Positions 31,172 through 37,094 of a stretch of 42,161 nt of DNA are shown here, piece after piece. A program made the translations under genes and the position numbers. Source of the stretch: a virus; the IMG/VR virus record IMGVR_UViG_3300031673_000148, positions 1 through 42,161 of that record. One strand, written 5' to 3'. Each line of letters begins with the position of its first letter. Position 1 is the first letter of the stretch. The notes under the pieces were generated by a model that saw nothing but the letters and a program-made list of their open reading frames with translations, was not told the DNA's origin and did not search any database.

Positions 31172-32733
31172 AGCTCAAACTTTCCCTTACCCGACCTATC
31201 CATGATCTCACGGGCGTTTGATTTTACGTCCTGGACCATTGCCATGATCCTGGACCGGTAGCCAAACAGAAACCCTATCGTCGGGTAGCTCGTATCGAGC
31301 TTCAGCTTCTTTTTCAAGTGATCCCAGTTCTCACAGCAGAAGTCCCAGGCTTTCGCGACCAAATCCAGATCACCCCCGTAGACCTCCAGCAGCTGCTTCG
31401 CCTGAGATCGCTCCTGCGTCAGCCACTTCCCCCACGGAACCTCCGGGAAGTACCTCTCGAATGAAGCCTGGCAGTGATCGTGAAGCTTGCTCCCAGCCGT
31501 CTGCCGCTTCTTCTTCGCCGCTGCCTTTTCCTTCGCATGCTCTGCAGCCTCACCAGACGCCTCCTGAGCGGCTTTCCGCTTCCGGCGGCGCGCTGCCCTA
31601 GCCTCACCCACATCCGCCGCCCTGCGGCCCGCTGAGCGCGTCAGAGCCCTCGCCTGCTCCCGCCGTCGGTCGGCCTCGATTTCAGCCGGCGTGCGCGGGC
31701 CGTCGTCGGCCGAGGTGTCCACATCCTCCTCGCGACCAAGCTCGGCTTGCTCTCGCATCGGCACGAGGGTGTCTCGCGCCAGCGAGATGCCCTCGGTCTC
31801 CCGCGAGGCGCCGAGGCCGAAGGCCGAGGTGCCCCTTGTCCCTCGCGAGGACCCCGGGTCCGAGCGAGGTGTCGTTTCTTCCCCACGAGGAGCCGAGGCC
31901 GAAGGCCGAGGTGACTTCGTGGTCGCACGAGGGCCTTGGCCCGAGGGCGAGGTGTCCTGGTCTTCCACGACGAGCCCCGGCTCAGCATGAGCCTGTGCCG
32001 GGCGGACCTCGGCGAAGCCGGGTTCGCCCCGAGCGCAGCGAGGGCTTTCTGAATCCCATTCTACTTCTCCATATTCTAAGTCTATACATATGCGGCCACT
32101 TTTGGCCGGCGGAGTGCGGCCACTTTTGGCCGCCATCGTGCGGCCATTTTTGGCCGGTCGACGGCCATCATCATTACAGCTACTTACGTCGTTCGATCGT
32201 CGCGCTTCGGCCGGTCGACGACCATCCTCATTACAGTCACTTACGCCATCCTCCTCGTCGTCGACTTCGCCCTTCTGAGCCTCGTTCACTTCCAGATCAA
32301 GGCTCCTGATCAGCCTCACCTTCTCCTCGGATCTCTTGCCTGCGATCAGCCTATCGAAGTGCACGAAGGTGTCCGGGTTGTAGTTGGCAGAAGGCCGCAC
32401 GATGATCTTGACGTGGCTCCTCCCTAGACCCCGCGAAGAGCACCTGATAAAACCAAGCCTCCTCAGACTCGCCACCCTCCTTCGCAACGTCCTCAGGGGT
32501 TCCCCGACCTCCTCAGAAAGTCGCCCCCAGGACATGATCGTCTCACCCGTGTCATTCTTTGATCCGCCGCGAAATGTGTTACAACACCTGTATCTCAGGT
32601 ACCAAAGGATCCCCTTCTCAGCCCAGGTCAATCGCGCATCGGTAAGCTCAGCCCCATATACGCATACAAATCTTGCATCTAACTCGGGAACTACTTCATT
32701 CTCAAAATCAGCAAGAGATCCCATGCTTTTCAT
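31168..32733 (-). CDS. Replication initiator candidate (lambda O-like layout, 521 aa)
   Basis: ATG 32733 (MKSMGSLADFENE) has GGAAGGAATTC upstream. Residues about 30-120 form a winged helix (WAEKGILWYLRYRC, then MSWGRLSEEVGEPLRTLRRR and LGFIRCSSRGLGRS). A long low-complexity linker (about 150-400) contains the DGRRPA and AKSGRT repeats encoded by the DNA repeats at 32093-32245. The C-terminal domain (SFERYFPEVPWGKWLTQERS ... YPTIGFLFGYRSRIM) resembles the helicase-contact domains of phage initiators. Next to a DnaC-like loader and DnaB, this matches an O-P-B arrangement. The initiator role is inferred. Confidence 0.7.
   Translation of the reverse strand: MKSMGSLADFENEVVPELDARFVCVYGAELTDARLTWAEKGILWYLRYRCCNTFRGGSKNDTGETIMSWGRLSEEVGEPLRTLRRRVASLRRLGFIRCSSRGLGRSHVKIIVRPSANYNPDTFVHFDRLIAGKRSEEKVRLIRSLDLEVNEAQKGEVDDEEDGVSDCNEDGRRPAEARRSNDVSSCNDDGRRPAKNGRTMAAKSGRTPPAKSGRICIDLEYGEVEWDSESPRCARGEPGFAEVRPAQAHAEPGLVVEDQDTSPSGQGPRATTKSPRPSASAPRGEETTPRSDPGSSRGTRGTSAFGLGASRETEGISLARDTLVPMREQAELGREEDVDTSADDGPRTPAEIEADRRREQARALTRSAGRRAADVGEARAARRRKRKAAQEASGEAAEHAKEKAAAKKKRQTAGSKLHDHCQASFERYFPEVPWGKWLTQERSQAKQLLEVYGGDLDLVAKAWDFCCENWDHLKKKLKLDTSYPTIGFLFGYRSRIMAMVQDVKSNAREIMDRSGKGKFEL
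31810..31913. repeat. Direct repeat (22 bases, two identical copies) in the initiator gene, read in two frames
   Basis: A 22-base GC-rich unit (core GCCGAGGCCGAAGGCCGAGG) occurs at 31810-31831 and 31892-31913. The 82-base offset is not a multiple of three, so one copy encodes TSAFGLG and the other PRPSASA. Related CGAGGTG words surround them. Repetition is therefore at the DNA level. Confidence 0.8.
32048..32092. other. AT-rich stretch beside iterons, candidate unwinding element
   Basis: About 45 bases rich in A/T (for example CCATATTCTAAGTCTATACA) stand out in otherwise GC-rich coding sequence and directly adjoin the three palindromic repeats. This is the arrangement of lambdoid and plasmid origins; the function is inferred. 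Confidence 0.5.
32093..32156. repeat. Three iteron-like palindromic repeats at 24-base spacing, candidate origin
   Basis: CGGCCACTTTTGGCCG at 32093-32108 and 32117-32132, and CGGCCATTTTTGGCCG at 32141-32156. Each is an inverted repeat (CGGCCA...TGGCCG), and starts are exactly 24 bases apart (eight codons, encoding AKSGRT-like repeats). Regularly spaced dyads inside an initiator gene beside AT-rich DNA are typical of O-type origins. Confidence 0.75.
32152..32245. repeat. Two 37-base direct repeats next to the iterons
   Basis: Copies at 32152-32188 and 32209-32245 begin GGCCGGTCGACG and share ATTACAG and ACTTACG, with about four differences; 57 bases apart (19 codons, encoding a DGRRPA repeat). 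Within each copy, GGTCGACG is partly palindromic. Confidence 0.75.
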
Positions 32734-32748
32734 ATGAATTCCTTCCGG

Positions 32749-32789
32749 GAATGAGAGGGGCGCGTCCGTGCAAGACGCCCCTCTCATTC
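32749..32789 (-). promoter_or_regulatory. Strong mRNA hairpin directly before the initiator ribosome site
   Basis: A perfect 14-bp stem (GAATGAGAGGGGCG / CGCCCCTCTCATTC) with a 13-base loop. No T-run follows on either strand. On the minus strand it ends five bases before GGAAGGA of the initiator gene, so it may control initiator translation or protect the mRNA 5' end. Confidence 0.6.
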
Positions 32790-32853
32790 TGCTCAGACCT
32801 GAACCACGTGTATCAAGGATGACATCATCAGTAGTGACCCTTCGCCTAACGTG

Positions 32854-33198
32854 TCACCGATCGCCCTTGCTGTTTTTTGCAACATTAATTGTCTTGATGG
32901 CCGTTTGGCCATATCCACGAGGCGTGCAAGCGATGTAACCAAGCCTCTCCAATGAGCGCATACGCCTTGCCGCGGTCTTCGTATGGACACCAAGCTCTAC
33001 TGCAATGGCAGTCAGTCCGGCATCTGTCCTAACAGCATCTGGCGCGATAGATCTCAACGCAAGTAGTTGCCTTAGCTCTCCGTCTGAGATATCTTTGTCG
33101 AAGATCTCGGAGCGCAATACGTAGACGCAGTCCACGTTGTCGAGCCCGTCCTGGCTCAAGTCTTCAGGGATTTCTGACTCATCGATCGACATCATCAT
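32854..33198 (-). CDS. Winged-helix protein, paralog of the initiator DNA-binding domain (114 aa)
   Basis: The segment ELRQLLALRS...LTAIAVELGVHTKTAARRMR and LERLGYIACTPRGYGQTAIK parallels the initiator's ILWYLRYRC...LSEEVGEPLRTLRRR and LRRLGFIRCSSRGLGRSHVK in order and spacing. It probably arose by duplication and could compete for or help occupy origin sites. Three ATGs stand in a row at 33198-33190, overlapping the previous stop; the distance to a terminator-like hairpin on the other strand is short. Confidence 0.7.
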   Translation of the reverse strand: MMMSIDESEIPEDLSQDGLDNVDCVYVLRSEIFDKDISDGELRQLLALRSIAPDAVRTDAGLTAIAVELGVHTKTAARRMRSLERLGYIACTPRGYGQTAIKTINVAKNSKGDR

Positions 33199-33377
33199 CC
33201 TGTATGGGTCAGTGAAGGGGGCGCTGTTGCCAAGCGTCCCCTTCTTTTTTTTGGCAAATCAAATGACAACTCTTGCCCGTGACAGATAGTGGCCGCGATG
33301 CAGCCATCCACCTGATATCTAAGGACCTGGAACGCTATTCCAGTGCCATACATATTGTCAATGTCGATCCTGTGCAC
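33195..33377 (-). CDS. Small hypothetical protein (about 60 aa), tentative
   Basis: Frame from GTG 33377 or ATG 33353 (MYGTGIAFQVLRYQVDGC) to an ATGA overlap with the winged-helix gene. The GTG start lies in the T-run of the preceding terminator, and the C-terminal third (PKKRRGRLATAPP) coincides with a plus-strand terminator. The overlap with the next start supports translation; the rest is uncertain. Confidence 0.4.
   Translation of the reverse strand: MHRIDIDNMYGTGIAFQVLRYQVDGCIAATICHGQELSFDLPKKRRGRLATAPPSLTHTG
33214..33252 (+). terminator. Plus-strand Rho-independent terminator, antisense to minus-strand genes
   Basis: GAAGGGGGCGCT / AGCGTCCCCTTC stem (12 bp, one G-T), 7-base loop, then eight T on the plus strand. 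The minus strand has A-run before, not T-run after, the stem. It would stop rightward transcription coming from the origin side. Confidence 0.7.
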
Positions 33378-33410
33378 AAACGAAAAGGCGAGCGCTTTCG
33401 CACTCGCCTT
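33378..33410 (-). terminator. Terminator after the phosphatase gene, GAAA tetraloop
   Basis: On the minus strand AAGGCGAGTGC-GAAA-GCGCTCGCCTT (11 bp, one T-G pair) followed by TTCGTTTG, 24 bases past the phosphatase stop. Confidence 0.8.
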
Positions 33411-33434
33411 CGTGAAAATCGATATTGATCCGGA

Positions 33435-34040
33435 TCAGTATATGAAGTCAGATCCTATGTCGCGCACCAGAGATCTATACAAGTGCGGATGGGGATTCAC
33501 GCAAGGCCGCTGGCGGCGTAGCCGAGTAACCCCGTCGGCCCAGCCGATCTTCTCGTAAACATTCAGGTATGCCAACACCGCCGTGGCGCTCCGGCTTACC
33601 CCCGCCGCGCAGTGTACGAACACACGGCCGCTTGGCAACGACTCGTGAATGACCTCGGCAGCCTTGCGGAACACACCGCTCCTCGCCAGCCTGCCATCCT
33701 CAATCCCAATCTTTACAAGACGAACGCCAGGGATGTCGATCCGATAGTCGCACTCAACCGCCATGTTGACGACTGTCGAGATCTCACGGCTGCCCAAAAA
33801 TTGCTCGTCCTTGGCAACCGAATACCCGCCCAGCCAGATATCTGGAAACACATGATCTGCGTTGAGGAATTCTGAAAAAGGCAGCTCAAGGTTTTGTTTG
33901 AGCTTCACATCCCATGCCTCTTCATAGGCTGCCATCGTGTGCCGGGCTTCATCAGGCATCTCGCTCACTCCCTCCTTTCGCCCGCCAAATTCATCAGTGT
34001 AATCACGGCAGATCGAAGGAAAGGCAAGCAAAGCACCCAT
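33435..34040 (-). CDS. Dual-specificity protein phosphatase (201 aa)
   Basis: Signature FVHCAAGVSRSATAVLAYL (nucleophile Cys144, Arg150), the general-acid Asp in VKIGIEDGR (about 115), the substrate-loop strand DIWLGGYSVAKDEQFL near 67-82, and the late LRRQRPCVNPHPHL. This is the compact DUSP fold that removes phosphate from Ser/Thr/Tyr or RNA 5' ends. ATG 34040 has AAGGGAG; a second start (GTG 33968 or ATG 33959) also has AGGAGGGAG. All catalytic residues are present. Phage-encoded DUSPs are uncommon. Confidence 0.88.
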   Translation of the reverse strand: MGALLAFPSICRDYTDEFGGRKEGVSEMPDEARHTMAAYEEAWDVKLKQNLELPFSEFLNADHVFPDIWLGGYSVAKDEQFLGSREISTVVNMAVECDYRIDIPGVRLVKIGIEDGRLARSGVFRKAAEVIHESLPSGRVFVHCAAGVSRSATAVLAYLNVYEKIGWADGVTRLRRQRPCVNPHPHLYRSLVRDIGSDFIY

Positions 34041-34169
34041 GTCGCTCCCTTAGCTGTAGACGCATCAAATCATGCCCCAGCAAGACGCTGTGCGTCATGG
34101 TCTTGCAGGGTAGCACCCTTGCGGATCGAGTCTCACGACCCAGCAGGCACAGCTACCCAGTATGCCGCA
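34041..34169. other. Intergenic region with weak promoter for the phosphatase gene
   Basis: 129 bases hold a GACGC-TGT-GCGTC hairpin (34093-34105) and, on the minus strand, TTGCTG with TCTACA 17 bases on. The -10 is weak. No other gene is convincing. Confidence 0.35.
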
Positions 34170-34421
34170 TCAGCCAAGAAGAACAACCCATGCGGACTGC
34201 TGACATGCCCCGCAATCGAGCACCTGGTACCTCACGCCCCCTCGGTACTCGCTCTCAATTGTTCTGATCATCTCCACGCTTTGCTCCCGACAAAGCGGGC
34301 AAGCAAGCTCACTTTTCGGCGGGAATGTATCGATAACGAGCAGCCTTTGCCTAGTAAACGGGTGCCTGACGTACTCGTCCTTCACCACCTTGCGCGGTTT
34401 CCTCATCGTGGATCGATTCAT
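34170..34421 (-). CDS. Small zinc-ribbon protein (83 aa)
   Basis: ATG 34421 (MNRSTMRKPRK) or 34406; both lie just past the stop of the preceding gene. Contains VRHPFTRQRLLVIDTFPPKS, CPLCREQ and CGACQQ, a typical four-Cys ribbon, ending in a hydrophobic AWVVLLG. Unknown function. Confidence 0.6.
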   Translation of the reverse strand: MNRSTMRKPRKVVKDEYVRHPFTRQRLLVIDTFPPKSELACPLCREQSVEMIRTIESEYRGGVRYQVLDCGACQQSAWVVLLG

Positions 34422-34440
34422 CCATCGATGATCGGCTGTG

Positions 34441-34800
34441 TCAATCCGCCAGACGTCGAAGCAAGTCAACCGCCGACTGCACCCATGCTCGGTCGAGGAC
34501 CCCATCCTCCTCGGCACCTGCCAGCATCTGGTCCAACACCGTGCGAGGCTCACCCAGCGCCGGGCGCCCAGCGCTACTAATCAGCGCCCTTACGACCCGG
34601 TAACGCTCCGTCGTCGCCTCCCAGCGGGCTGCGCCCTTGCGCCCTGAGTCAGCCATCTCAACCGCTGCCACGCGAAGATGCCCAGGCAGCCGCGCGCCCC
34701 CACGCTCCAGTACCGCAACCCGATCCTCCGTCACCTGCCACGACCCGGCATATTCAGCCAGCATCGCAGCAGCAACCTCCACATCGTTGGCGATACTCAT
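34441..34800 (-). CDS. Hypothetical helical protein (119 aa)
   Basis: Mostly helical, Ala/Arg/Glu-rich (MSIANDVEVAAAMLAEYAGS; RYRVVRALISSAGRPALGEP; WVQSAVDLLRRLAD). ATG 34800 has no clear ribosome site; the GTGCAAATATTT palindrome lies ten bases upstream. No family recognised. Confidence 0.6.
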   Translation of the reverse strand: MSIANDVEVAAAMLAEYAGSWQVTEDRVAVLERGGARLPGHLRVAAVEMADSGRKGAARWEATTERYRVVRALISSAGRPALGEPRTVLDQMLAGAEEDGVLDRAWVQSAVDLLRRLAD

Positions 34801-34809
34801 GGAAGGCCC

Positions 34810-34823
34810 GTAAATATTTGCAC
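34810..34823. promoter_or_regulatory. GTAAATATTTGCAC near-palindrome, candidate operator
   Basis: Minus-strand GTGCAAATATTTAC shares its first 12 bases with the operator candidate at 14238-14251. It lies between the RlpA-like gene stop and the start of the 34800 gene. Confidence 0.45.
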
Positions 34824-34836
34824 GAAGATCGATTAT

Positions 34837-35433
34837 TTAGTTCAGATATCTGGCAAGCCTGCGATGCATCGCAGCCCTAATCATCGCCAGATTCCAAACG
34901 GTTATGCGCTCGAAGCCGTTATGGCCGAGCGCGTCGCTGACCGCCGGGCTTAGGTCGATCATGCTTCTCCAGCGCCCAACACAGTCGTGCGAGGGACACA
35001 GCCCTGCTGGAGGACGCTGATACCTGGTCTTCATCACGTACCAACCGAGGGAACCCGATGAGACGTACGACGTATCGCCCTTGCTGCCAGTACCCGCGAA
35101 AACGTTTGCGCCGTACGGGCCTCGGTCCGTTACCTCGCACCAGGTGATCCGGTGCGTTCGAGGATTTCTTAGGATAAGGATCGACCCGCATGGATAGCTC
35201 CTGTGAGCACACATGTGCTCATCAGCGTTGACGTACTCATCGGGTCGACACTTGAGCGTGCCGCCTATCCATCGATCGCCTTCATCACCGAACCGCGTCG
35301 CATTACCATGCTGGGATGGATTTGGCAATGCCTCGGGAGACATAAAGCTCATTGCCAGGGCAGCAATGGCGCCTTGCCATCCAGGTGGGCCCTTGACCGC
35401 CAAGGCGGCCCACTGGAGCAGTCCATCAAGCAT
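34837..35433 (-). CDS. RlpA-like double-psi beta-barrel protein (198 aa)
   Basis: Core: NATRFGDEGDRWIGGTLKC, PCGSILILRNPRTHRITWCE, VTDRGPYG with the conserved Asp, later MIDLSPAVSDALG and GFERITVW. This is the RlpA/expansin-type barrel, which in RlpA acts on peptidoglycan as a lytic transglycosylase and in other proteins only binds it. The N terminus has an apolar run (GAIAALAMSFMSPEALP) that could be a signal or anchor. It may be the endolysin or a wall-remodelling factor. Starts inside the ParB gene end (eight-base overlap). Confidence 0.75.
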   Translation of the reverse strand: MLDGLLQWAALAVKGPPGWQGAIAALAMSFMSPEALPNPSQHGNATRFGDEGDRWIGGTLKCRPDEYVNADEHMCAHRSYPCGSILILRNPRTHRITWCEVTDRGPYGANVFAGTGSKGDTSYVSSGSLGWYVMKTRYQRPPAGLCPSHDCVGRWRSMIDLSPAVSDALGHNGFERITVWNLAMIRAAMHRRLARYLN

Positions 35434-36280
35434 CAGCTACCACTTGTTGAAGCGTCTTGCGCTCGCCCAGCGTCCATTCCAACGCGACAAGGATGCCGAG
35501 AGCGAAGCTGTCGTCCTTCAGCGCCTCTCCGTTGTTGGCCCTTAGCCGGTCGATCTCATAGCGAACCTCTGTCGACGTAGGGCGGATGATGCGGCCCGAA
35601 CTCTCGCGGACCTTCTTCCGAACAATCGCCTCTTCAATGTCAGCAGGCTCTCCCGAAATCCCAGCAACTCGCCCGTTCTCTCCGTTTGCCCCGTTCGCCG
35701 CCCCAGCTATCAGCCGGTCGACCTGCTCGACCTGGTCCGTATCGGGAAGGGTGGCGATGTTCCGAGCAAAGCCGTAGGATACGGCACCCGCTTCAACGGC
35801 CTGGGTGAGCTGTGGCGTCGCCTGCCGGCGAAACTGCATCGCCGATGAAACCCAACTCTGGGATTTCCCAATCTTCTCGGCGACATCCTTTTGTTTGTAG
35901 CCAAGGTTGAGCAAGATCTCAACACCTCGACATACCTCCAGGGGAGACAGCTCCGAGCGCTGGACGTTCTCCGTGATGTTCAAGACCTGCGCCTCAGCAA
36001 CCGAGCCCTTGAACTTTTTGACCTCGACTGTCTGAAACGCATTCGGATCGACGTCACGGATGCGTCGAATCGCCTCATGGCGCCGGAACCCCACGACGAG
36101 ATAGTAGTGGTCCGTGTGCTCCCCGTTCCTAACCTCGGACTGCAACACAGTCAAGGGCACCTGCAGCCCCACGGACCGTATCGATGCCATCAGGTCATCA
36201 ATGTCCTTCAGCTCCTCACGGGGATTCTTAATACCCTCGTGAAATTCGATCTCATCAAAGCGAACCTGTGCAGTGCTCAT
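35426..36280 (-). CDS. ParB/RepB/Spo0J-family protein (284 aa)
   Basis: N-terminal ParB domain (FHEGIKNPREELKDIDDLMA, LVVGFRRHEAIRRI, the GERR-equivalent box; VLNITENVQRSELSPLE) and a central helix-turn-helix (YKQKDVAEKIGKSQSWVSSA). Domain order matches true ParB, unlike the 12432 protein. A C-terminal acidic/helical region follows. No ParA is in the window, so it may regulate transcription or organise DNA rather than segregate it. ATG 36280 with AAGGAATAAC. Confidence 0.85.
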   Translation of the reverse strand: MSTAQVRFDEIEFHEGIKNPREELKDIDDLMASIRSVGLQVPLTVLQSEVRNGEHTDHYYLVVGFRRHEAIRRIRDVDPNAFQTVEVKKFKGSVAEAQVLNITENVQRSELSPLEVCRGVEILLNLGYKQKDVAEKIGKSQSWVSSAMQFRRQATPQLTQAVEAGAVSYGFARNIATLPDTDQVEQVDRLIAGAANGANGENGRVAGISGEPADIEEAIVRKKVRESSGRIIRPTSTEVRYEIDRLRANNGEALKDDSFALGILVALEWTLGERKTLQQVVADA

Positions 36281-36284
36281 CGAG

Positions 36285-36506
36285 TTATTCCTTGTATCCA
36301 CGGTGCTCGCGCATGACGCGCTTGGTCAAGTCGCAGAACTCAAATACCGGACACTCAGAACACGTCATGAGGCCTCGCAGCTCTCGACACTTGGTGACCT
36401 GGGCCTGGCGCATCCGGCGCTCGTATGCCTCCGTGTCGGGCTGAAACCCCTCAATCTCGACAAGCTTGCGTAGCTGGCCGAGAACGCTTTTATCATCGTC
36501 AGACAT
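36285..36506 (-). CDS. Small Cys-cluster protein, WhiB-like spacing (73 aa)
   Basis: ATG 36506 (MSDDDKSVLGQLRK) with AGGGCTT. The cluster KCRELRGLMTCSECPVFEFC has spacing C-x8-C-x2-C-x5-C; the last three match the C-x2-C-x5-C of WhiB iron-sulfur regulators and the CPV after the third is also WhiB-like, but the first spacing is much shorter. A basic helix follows (DLTKRVMREHRG). It may bind a cluster or zinc. Confidence 0.6.
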   Translation of the reverse strand: MSDDDKSVLGQLRKLVEIEGFQPDTEAYERRMRQAQVTKCRELRGLMTCSECPVFEFCDLTKRVMREHRGYKE

Positions 36507-36582
36507 AAGCCCTACCCCTGCCACCAGGGTACGACACGTCCACGATGAAAGCTAACGACACGGGAATACATTCGATCCAGCA

Positions 36583-36612
36583 GATATACCCACTGGCCGT
36601 GCCTATTGTCAA
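36583..36612 (-). promoter_or_regulatory. Sigma70-like promoter (TTGACA, 18 bases, TATATC)
   Basis: TTGACA at 36612-36607 and TATATC at 36588-36583, 77 bases before ATG 36506; drives the Cys-cluster, ParB and RlpA-like genes. The space 36525-36658 holds nothing else I can support. Confidence 0.75.
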
Positions 36613-36658
36613 ATTCTCCTGCGCCTCAGCCGTGGCTAGTAGCGCGCTTTGCCTCTGG

Positions 36659-36832
36659 TCAGATCACTCCACAGGCCCATCCGCAGTCCGGCCGCACACA
36701 GATATCGTAGATGACGTAGTCCGCATACGCCCACCGCAGGATGTCCTCGTGGCGCAAGGTTCGAGGCTGCACAGAGCGCCGCTCTAGGCGATGAAGCCCT
36801 AGCACGCAGAGCAGCCGACCCGACATGGACAT
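36659..36832 (-). CDS. Hypothetical protein (57 aa)
   Basis: ATG 36832 (MSMSGRLLCVLGLHRLERRS) to TGA 36661-36659. The LLCVLGLHR start and later CVRPDCGWACG look like small phage zinc-binding proteins. It begins four bases after the stop of the upstream gene with an AGGCG site and ends before the 36612 promoter. Confidence 0.6.
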   Translation of the reverse strand: MSMSGRLLCVLGLHRLERRSVQPRTLRHEDILRWAYADYVIYDICVRPDCGWACGVI

Positions 36833-36835
36833 CGC

Positions 36836-37060
36836 CTAGGCCCCTGAAGCACGCACAGACGGCAGCTCAGGCTCGTCTGAGCCTTCTTCATCCCCCTGGT
36901 CGCCAGTGACAAGCCCAGCGCGCAGCACTACCCGTGCGCCCTCTCGGAACTTGTCCTGCATGGCCGGAACGGCCGTTTCCCACTTCCTCCCCGGGAACTG
37001 CCACGCCAACCAGGCCCTTGCGGCTGCCTCTACCTGCTTCTCTTGGATTCGCAACGACAT
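36836..37060 (-). CDS. Hypothetical protein (74 aa)
   Basis: MSLRIQEKQVEAAARAWLAW start with a helical core and an acidic tail (GDQGDEEGSDEPELP). The start codon lies two bases after a strong hairpin and lacks a ribosome site. Function unknown; small phage proteins with an AAARA...W pattern are common. Confidence 0.6.
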   Translation of the reverse strand: MSLRIQEKQVEAAARAWLAWQFPGRKWETAVPAMQDKFREGARVVLRAGLVTGDQGDEEGSDEPELPSVRASGA

Positions 37061-37062
37061 AC

Positions 37063-37089
37063 AGCCCGGGTTTGCCGCAAATCCGGGCT
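37063..37089 (-). promoter_or_regulatory. Hairpin immediately before a start codon
   Basis: AGCCCGG / CCGGGCT (7 bp) plus an inner TTTG / CAAA on the minus strand, ending two bases before ATG 37060, and starting five bases after the preceding stop. No T-run follows, so it is not a standard terminator; it may control translation. Confidence 0.5.
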
Positions 37090-37094
37090 ATTGT

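Noticed and set aside
32093-32245. Repeat array considered as a CRISPR
   Set aside because: Only three short dyads with 8-base gaps, in frame with the initiator protein; spacers are too short and no cas1/cas2 is present. The Cas4-like nuclease fits recombination.
31691-32309. Long plus-strand frames opposite the initiator gene
   Set aside because: GC-rich low-complexity coding on the minus strand removes stops on the plus strand; the peptides are Pro/Arg/Ser-rich without domain features.
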